Origin: Pomphorhynchus laevis | Taxonomy: Eukaryota > Acanthocephala > Palaeacanthocephala > Echinorhynchida > Pomphorhynchidae | Assembly (NCBI GenBank): GCA_012934845.2 | Contig: WNNJ02000350.1 | Coordinates: 62,001 to 126,000 of the forward strand | Length of the DNA: 64,000 nucleotides | Reading direction: 5' to 3' | Part shown: one piece after another, positions 58,096-64,000 of the stretch | Position numbering within the stretch: position 1 is the stretch's first letter | How the letters are laid out: each line of letters begins with the position of its first letter | The notes under the pieces: model-generated | What the model was told of the DNA's origin: nothing | The model's database searches: none | The model's input: the letters and a program-made list of their open reading frames with translations, nothing else | Made by a program: the position numbers and the translations under genes

Positions 58096-58220
58096 TATGT
58101 TTGGTAGGCATATTTGAAGAGTTACAGTCTTCGACCGAACTTTGTATAAAATGAAACCATTTGTATCTTTTATGTGGATAATATTTACTTGAACCAAACA
58201 GCACCTTAGAATGGAAATAA

Positions 58221-58254
58221 AACAGCTGATTTTGGAACAACAAAATCAGCTGTT
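58221..58254. other. Perfect 14-bp inverted repeat, 6-nt loop
   Basis: AACAGCTGATTTTG, GAACAA, then its exact reverse complement. Too short in itself for a miRNA precursor. No known role. Confidence 0.75.
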
Positions 58255-58381
58255 GAAGATTTTGTATGCGTTATTAATCGAACATTTTTTAATCTAAACG
58301 TCGGGCATTTTTTCAATTAGTGCTGCACAGTAAATGAGGGTTCATTAATGTAGAGTATTGTACACTACATAGCATGTATTT

Positions 58382-58433
58382 GGTTCGCGTCTATGTTGGG
58401 TCGAGGAATAGGGGCCGAAACCTGATAAAATAG
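58382..58433 (+). ncRNA. Pseudoknot-capable motif, copy 3
   Basis: GGTTC (58382-58386) can pair with GGGCC (58412-58416) through two G-U pairs. CTATGTT (58391-58397) faces AAAATAG with one mismatch. CCGAAACCTGAT is kept. It is followed by the same TTATTCGGATACATCGTAT block seen after other copies. A right-half-only copy lies at 58793-58835. Confidence 0.45.
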
Positions 58434-58439
58434 CCTTAT

Positions 58440-60314
58440 TCGGATACATCGTATATTATTTATTAGTCAATTTATAAAAACAGATTTTTATATTTAATAA
58501 ATCAATAAATTAATAGATTAATAAATTAATATATTTTTTAAATATTTATCAATATAATTATGTAAAATCTTATATAATTATTTGAAATTTATATATAATA
58601 CGTAGACTCGGGTAGTAACAAGAAAATGCATAATCGCCTTCGGAACGAGATCTTGTATCGATTTTCGAACAATTTCAAAATAGGATTTGATTAAATGTTC
58701 TAAAGAGTTAAGTAAACTTTTTTAAACATAACGAATTTTGTTCAATTTACATTGAACAAAATAATATACGATTAATCTTGGAATAATAGGGGGGGGCGGA
58801 ACATGATAACATATCTGTTCCTCCTGATGACTTCTATTTCTTATTCGAATACATCGTATAAATAAATATTACCTTTTTCTAATTTTTATCAATAATTTTA
58901 ATTCATAGAATTAAAATTGTAGAAATACATAGATTCAGTTAGCTAATCTGATTTATACAAAGATTGGGTTCGTCCGTTTTGAATAATACGATTTTCCAAT
59001 ATGCAAAATCATATTTATATTTAAAATGAAAAAAAATAGAGATATTTTTATAGAGATAAAAATAGAGATATTTTAAATATTTTTTTAAATATTTTCTGTC
59101 ATAAAAATATTTCCACGTTAGAAGATACAGGAATTAGCGCAAACATAATTAGACATTTAATAGATGTTTAACGACATAAATGTTATCTAATTCAAAGACA
59201 ATATTTCCAAAGACACAATTAGCTTATCTTACAAAGTAAATTCATCGAGTCAGCGCTTATTCTTTAGGATACTAAAGTCAAAGACTATCACACTAGATTA
59301 AGGACATCAAAACGAAGTTAAGGTTTATTCATATTGTCTAATTATCATGACTCTACAATTTACAAAGACCCAATTTCTGTAAATTATGAAATAGTTGTGA
59401 AGGTATGAAATACATCTAATGACATGTATACAAATTATGCTACAGTACCTAAATGCCTTTACCCGCTAGCAGCTAAATTCTATTTTTTATCTCGAAAACA
59501 TTTTTTTAATTTTCGTATATTTTGAATGACGCCGTGAAAAATAATGAGAAATAACTACTAAAAACGCAATCAAAAGTTGTGTAGTCTGTGAGTCTCTTTC
59601 TAAAGTTTATCTTAAAAATATAACAATGATCAATTAAAAATATGAAATTTTGTATTATTTTGTATTATTTATCTGGAATTATTTAATCTGTCACAGGAAT
59701 GAAAGAATCAAATACTTCAATGTTTAAGCAAAATAAGATTGGGTTTATGTCAAAGCTAATTTAATAAATAGTTAAAATCATGATTAATTCATGGTATTCA
59801 AAACCGTTATAAATACTTTGTAAATGGTACAGTAAAAGTAGTTAGTATAGCCAGTTATAGATAAGCAAAATTAATAATAAGAACGTATTCATTAAATCGA
59901 ATAATTTGAATGATTAATCATCATTTATGATTAGGATATTTATTCAAATTATCATTGCATTCTAATAATTTTAGAAAGTGAATGAAGAAGCTAATATCAT
60001 ATATTAGAACACCGACTAGTCATCGCTTATTCTTCTTATTTTACAGAAATAAAACGTCGATAACTTTGAACATTTTAATCGGAAATTTTGTATCGAAAAT
60101 AATAAAAAGTGTTTAGAGAATACGAGTTTCCAGAGTACGTTAGTTGTGGCTTCCGTTTACGATCATGGTATGTGTTCGTGAGTTTGTGATTGTAATGATT
60201 GGATATCATTCCGTCAAAAGTGTTAGAGCTGATCTTGTCTGACTTCTCAAAGTGATCTGAAAGAACTGATCAACAGTTCATGTGTATATCCGTCAGATAA
60301 TGCAAACTGCAAAG
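58440..60314. other. AT-rich region with dispersed repeats, no gene
   Basis: Repeat blocks TTATTCGAATACATCGTAT (58440, 58850) and GTAGACTCGGGTAG or GATTCAGTTAGC (58600, 58930). The rest shows no coding signal I can support. Confidence 0.45.
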
Positions 60315-60798
60315 CAGGTATAGTGGTGTTAACTCGTACGCAGGGTCATTTCTTCCATATTGTACAAATATCGCCCGGTAGTAGATTGCTTGTCAGCGGG
60401 ATCCAGGTTTTAAATTTCCAATTCACGGAAAACTTACAATCAGGTAAATTTCGTATGCATTGTTCTACTAATTCCCTGCTAAAAATCGATTTACTTTCAT
60501 TTAAAAGTTTAAAAATATATAGTGAAGATTTTCTCGGTTTCCAAACGGTATTGATACATGCAACGGAGAACGCCTGTACTTATTGTTACTCCGACATGAC
60601 ACTTGATTTGCAACAAGCAGCTTTATGCTTTCAATGCACCCAAGGATACAAGCTAGATGCAGCAGAGTGTTCCCATGATTGTTCATTAAGTAGCCCAATT
60701 ATTTTTGACCCGTCTTTCTCATGCTCAAACACCTCTCTTAATTTTTCCAGGTTATTTTCAAATATCAATCTGTGAATATGACAATTCGTGTATGTCAT
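60315..60798 (-). pseudogene. ANKRD13: ANKRD13-like ankyrin gene relic
   Basis: From ATG at 60798 the minus strand reads MTYTNCHIHRLIFENNLEKL, REVFEHEKDGSKIIG; then in another frame NHGNTLLHLACILGCIESIK and SPLHVSIPFGN, two ankyrin repeats; then in a third frame LLNESKSIFSRELVEQC, LPDCKFSVNWKFKTWIPLTS and GDICTIWKK, followed by TGA (60346-60348) and VRVNTTIP. The order ankyrin repeats, then the W-(E/K)-F-x-(S/T)-W-(V/I)-PL block, then IWK and (L/V)RV-x-TT is that of ANKRD13 proteins, which bind ubiquitin on endosomal cargo. Two frameshifts and a stop indicate a pseudogene. No introns are seen across this stretch, so a processed copy is possible. Confidence 0.6.
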
Positions 60799-61940
60799 TT
60801 AGATTGCTATGCTTTCACCAAATCGATGAGTAAATGCTTTCAATCGATGGGTAAATCTCAACTGTAAAATCGCACAATCAACGCATTCCATTCATTCAAC
60901 AACACAATTTAGCATTACAACTTACTGATCGATATGTCTACCTACCATCCCTTACAAACACGAATTTATTACCGAATAATCATAATCTCAAATACAAATA
61001 GACATAGTTATTGTTTTATGTTGCATTGTAATTTTTCATTGAACAGTAACTTACAGTAACTTATTGATATTTAAAAATCAAGATAGCATGGATAGAGTAT
61101 CTAAACATAAAAACGATTATTTGGGGGTAAGCCGTGATAGCAGAATGCTAATTTAAATGCATCAATTGGGATACATCTAAATTTGGGATACCAATTTGGG
61201 ATACCAAAAGTCGATCACGCACAATGTTTGATTATTCGTGATTTGCTATTACGGTTTATTTGTAATGAGATTCAAAGTTTAGTTATATGAGACAGACTCG
61301 GATGACAAACGTTATTTATCGTATGTCATTACGATTCTGGTATGATCCATGGTTTGTTTTATGTAAAAAACCTTAAATTTAATGAACTTTTAAAAGACAA
61401 AACAAAACTCTTTTATAATTAAATACATTTGCAAACCCAAATCAATGAACATTTAATTTAATGACGATATAACTATACAGTGTATAAAGCATTGTGTCGA
61501 TAATTCAGTGTATTTATTGTATATAAATATTGCAATTGCTTTAATATATTTTACAAAACTAAAGCGTTAATTTTTAAATTCAAATTTTAACTTACAAATT
61601 CTAATCAGTTTTGTATTTTAATTTGTTGAACTAAAATTCAACAAAAAAATTTTAAGTTAATTAATAAGTTCATAATCGCTCAGATTATGAACTTATAATA
61701 TATTATATTATAATATTGTAATTTTTTGAACATTAACATTGATGTAGTTGCGTGTAAGTCTTTGATTAGATAGTTGCATCGATCACTCATTATATACTTG
61801 CGAAATACAGTTTGAATCGTTTTTATTGGAGCTTTCGACCAAACAGTCCTTGTCAACAGATAAAAAATCAAACAGTATTAAAATGACAGTACAGAGATAC
61901 AAGTTTTATACTAGGAATACTACGGAAGAAGTCCATTCGT
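60799..61940. other. AT-rich spacer, no gene
   Basis: No supported frame on either strand. Short duplication of ATTTGGGATACCAA near 61180-61207. Confidence 0.45.
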
Positions 61941-61944
61941 TTAC

Positions 61945-62238
61945 GTGATACCGTCCACAATTTCATGCGATACTGGTAATCGTAGTGACCAGTTAGACTT
62001 ATTTCCGGCCATCGGATTCGCTTCGGAATTTATTAAGATTGATTCTTTTATAAGACGACGTTGCAAGTTGTTTTCAACACAGATAATCTTAGCTTTTCCA
62101 AAGTCAATACCCATGATCGGTCGATAGAACGTGGTTGACAATAGCAGACGAGGAGTCACCCCGTTTTAGCGCATATCGATGCTGATAAATGCGCTTGGAG
62201 AATGTTTGTCGGGTTTGTCCTACATAACCCGCGTCACA
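61945..62238 (-). pseudogene. Penelope-like element fragment, GIY-YIG nuclease end
   Basis: The minus strand reads CDAGYVGQTRQTFSKRIYQH, RYALKRGDSSSAIVNHVL, STDHG; then after a one-base shift IDFGKAKIICVENN, LQRRLIKESILI and a tail near LPVSHEIVDGIT. YVGQT, the spaced R and H, and the RLIKESI block are hallmarks of the GIY-YIG endonuclease at the C-terminus of Penelope-like elements. The GIY half and RT are missing; an AT microsatellite begins at about 62250. It is the only firm sign of a Penelope-type protein here and fits the hammerhead-type repeats elsewhere. Confidence 0.72.
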
Positions 62239-62239
62239 A

Positions 62240-62480
62240 CATTGTGTCGATAATTATATTATAATATTGTAATATATTATTAATATTATCATATTATATT
62301 ATGAGTACGTTTGCTGCGACAGAAAATAAGCATCGCTTTCCGTTTTTTTTTCGATTTCACATTTTTTGACAATTTTATTTGTAATATTTGTTTATTTAAA
62401 AAAATTATTATCAAAAAAATTATATTATATTACAATATAATACTATAATATTAAAATATTATAAAAATATAATATAAACA
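62240..62480. repeat. AT microsatellite and fragment of the RT-element tail
   Basis: ATTATATTATAATATTG-type words at 62253-62300 and 62410-62480, then AAAATGAATTTGAACTATTA, the tail block of the 51.5-kb RT family. Confidence 0.55.
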
Positions 62481-62629
62481 ATGTTATAAAAAATGAATTT
62501 GAACTATTAATATAGTTTAAATTTATAGTATTAATAATATTATAGTAAAATTAATATAGTATACGAGCCCCATTCGAAAGTTCAGCAGAAAAATGTACGC
62601 ATCGCGATAATGTACATATCGCAAATAAT

Positions 62630-62842
62630 TTACAGAATTAAATAATATTATAATTATATAATATTATAATACTATAATATTTAAATATCATCAACATATA
62701 ATATAATATAAACAATGTTATAAAAAATAAATTTAAACTATTAAGCAAAAATTTTTTATGGATGAATGTCATCCATGTAGGTAGTTCAGAATGATTCTGA
62801 ACTAATAACATTATAGCGTGTTTGTTGAGCTGTAAATTATTT
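62630..62842 (+). repeat. About 210-bp direct repeat, copy 1
   Basis: AT-microsatellite, AATAAATTTAAACTATTAAG, TTTTTATGGATGAATG, then AGTTCAGAA-TGA-TTCTGAACT (a perfect 9-bp inverted repeat) and GCGTGTTTGTTGAGCTGTAA. Nearly identical to 63290-63504. Confidence 0.85.
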
Positions 62843-62879
62843 CAATGACTGTTTTGGTATGTTTAATGCCACATATTAA

Positions 62880-63200
62880 AGGTTAACATATTTTCAAAAT
62901 TAAGGATGAAAATATTTTTCATCGAGTTAATGCTGATTTAAGATCTGCTGAATATTTTGATAGAATTACTTCCTTCTAAATTTTCTATTTATACCTTTTT
63001 ACAGGTTTGAAAGTATCAACAGAAGATGATATTATTAGATCAGTAAAAGGTACGTGTAAACTTATAAAAATGTTTTTATTGTTGCTTAAGCATACGAATG
63101 CATTTAGATTTATGGAAATTTAAAAGATTTTTAGTTCAAATTGACGGCAATATATCTGCAATCTGTAGTGAATTTTCAAACATTTTTAAGATACAAATTT
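62880..63200 (+). other. Possible host exons
   Basis: 62908-62979 reads DENIFHRVNADLRSAEYFD, then RITSF and a stop, more coding-like than its surroundings. 63005-63049 is a 45-bp open stretch (LKVSTEDDIIRSVK) between a TTTTTACAG acceptor and a GTACGTG donor, both good consensus matches. 63131-63180 after a TTTTTAG is also open (QIDGNISAICSEFSNIFK). No family recognised. Confidence 0.25.
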
Positions 63201-63289
63201 ATACATTTTACAATGAAAAATCAACAAATTATAATATAGCAATGTTATAAATATCAGCAATATTATAAAAATATAATATTGTAATATTA

Positions 63290-63504
63290 TATTATAATAT
63301 ATTATTATATTATTAATATTATTATATTATATAATATTATAAAACTATAATATTAAAATATTATCAAAATATAATCAATGTTATAAAACATAAATTTAAA
63401 CTATTAAGCAAAAACTTTTTATGGATGAATGTCATCCATGTAGGTAGTTCAGAATGATTCTGAACTAATAACATTATAGCGTGTTTGTTGAGCTGTAAAT
63501 TATT
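63290..63504 (+). repeat. About 210-bp direct repeat, copy 2
   Basis: Same order as copy 1, including the AGTTCAGAA/TTCTGAACT inverted repeat. The sequences part ways after GAGCTGTAAATTATT. Confidence 0.85.
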
Positions 63505-64000
63505 GTTTCGCATATTCCTAAAATGTCATCAAATAGTTGACGAAGTATTAAAAAGAATTTAAATTTCTTGAGGCACTACATTAATTATTAAAATTAACAA
63601 GGATATTATTCTAATACATCGTATATTTATTTTTTAGTTAATTCATTAAATTGATTTTTATCTTAAATTTCAATTAAATTTTTTTACTTTATCTGAATTA
63701 TTTTAAATTTTAATAGTAAATTTTATCGTTATATATAAATTGCATAAAATATTATATAATTATTTATCTTTATTTTCAATTATATAAAATTAGTAGACTC
63801 AGTTATCTGCATTAATTTGATTATTTTGAATAGCAGTCAGCTCATAAATGATTAGCATAGACAATGATTACATAAGCTAAAGATATAGTAAAATTAAAAT
63901 TCAAATAAAAGCAATATTTTAAATCAAACTACTTAAAAAAGAACCGAAGGTGTACAAAAGATAATTTTATTTTCAAATCACCTAATAGATTATAGTCTAA
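63505..64000. other. AT-rich end of window with dispersed repeat
   Basis: 63600-63830 carries the block TTCTAATACATCGTATATT and, further on, GTAGACTCAGTTATCTGC, another copy of the dispersed AT-rich family. No gene. Confidence 0.5.

Noticed and set aside
60323-60775. 150-codon plus-strand frame
   Set aside because: It is antisense to the ANKRD13-like relic, whose protein blocks on the minus strand are recognisable.
61945-62127. Plus-strand frame over the GIY-YIG region
   Set aside because: It is antisense to the recognisable Penelope-type nuclease fragment.

Overview
The window is AT-rich animal DNA made mostly of retroelements, with a few host exons between them. It looks like an invertebrate metazoan. 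Evidence: introns of about 50 bp in a recognisable FCHO-type F-BAR gene, CR1-like and jockey-like LINEs, short-LTR Ty3/gypsy elements, a Penelope-type GIY-YIG nuclease fragment and hammerhead-bearing tandem repeats of the metazoan retrozyme kind. I cannot name the phylum.

Layout. 1-654: first three coding exons of an FCHO-like gene (minus); its third visible intron begins exactly at the end of a foldback repeat. 862-5650: nearly complete CR1-like LINE (L-A, minus). 5754-6180: 13-bp minisatellite. 6181-10106: second, pyrimidine-rich LINE (L-B, plus), so L-A and L-B lie head to head. 10.1-17.1 kb: LINE relics (L-C, L-D) around a degraded RLE-type retroelement. 17.9-21.9 kb: gypsy fossil A. 22.1-25.7 kb: decayed L-B family copies. 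26.7-27.45 kb: retrozyme-like dimer with hammerhead cores. 30.0-30.5 kb: four-TM host ORF. 31.0-34.9 kb: gypsy fossil B with a 5-bp target duplication. 35.9-41.7 kb: jockey-like 5' fragment, a LINE 3' fragment (L-F) and L-G, whose ORF1 and ORF2 are fused. 41.7-45.5 kb: gypsy fossil C, nearly whole. 45.6-47.4 kb: internally deleted LINE (L-H). 47.4-64 kb: very AT-rich, with foldback repeats, a long inverted repeat, RT fragments, a repeated pseudoknot-capable motif, an ANKRD13-like pseudogene, a Penelope nuclease fragment and some possible small exons.

Main points. (1) In all three gypsy fossils, 14-15 nt just inside the 5' LTR are perfectly complementary to a stretch of the element's own LTR. 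The sequence differs in each element but always matches its own LTR, which suggests Tf1/sushi-like self-priming. (2) The 26.7-27.45 kb array has the retrozyme layout. (3) Foldback repeats carry a hammerhead-like core, and one abuts a host splice donor. (4) A pseudoknot-capable motif recurs at 53.3, 54.0 and 58.4 kb. (5) Three LINE families share an ORF1 zinc finger, and three share a 3' hairpin followed by a TAA-rich tail.
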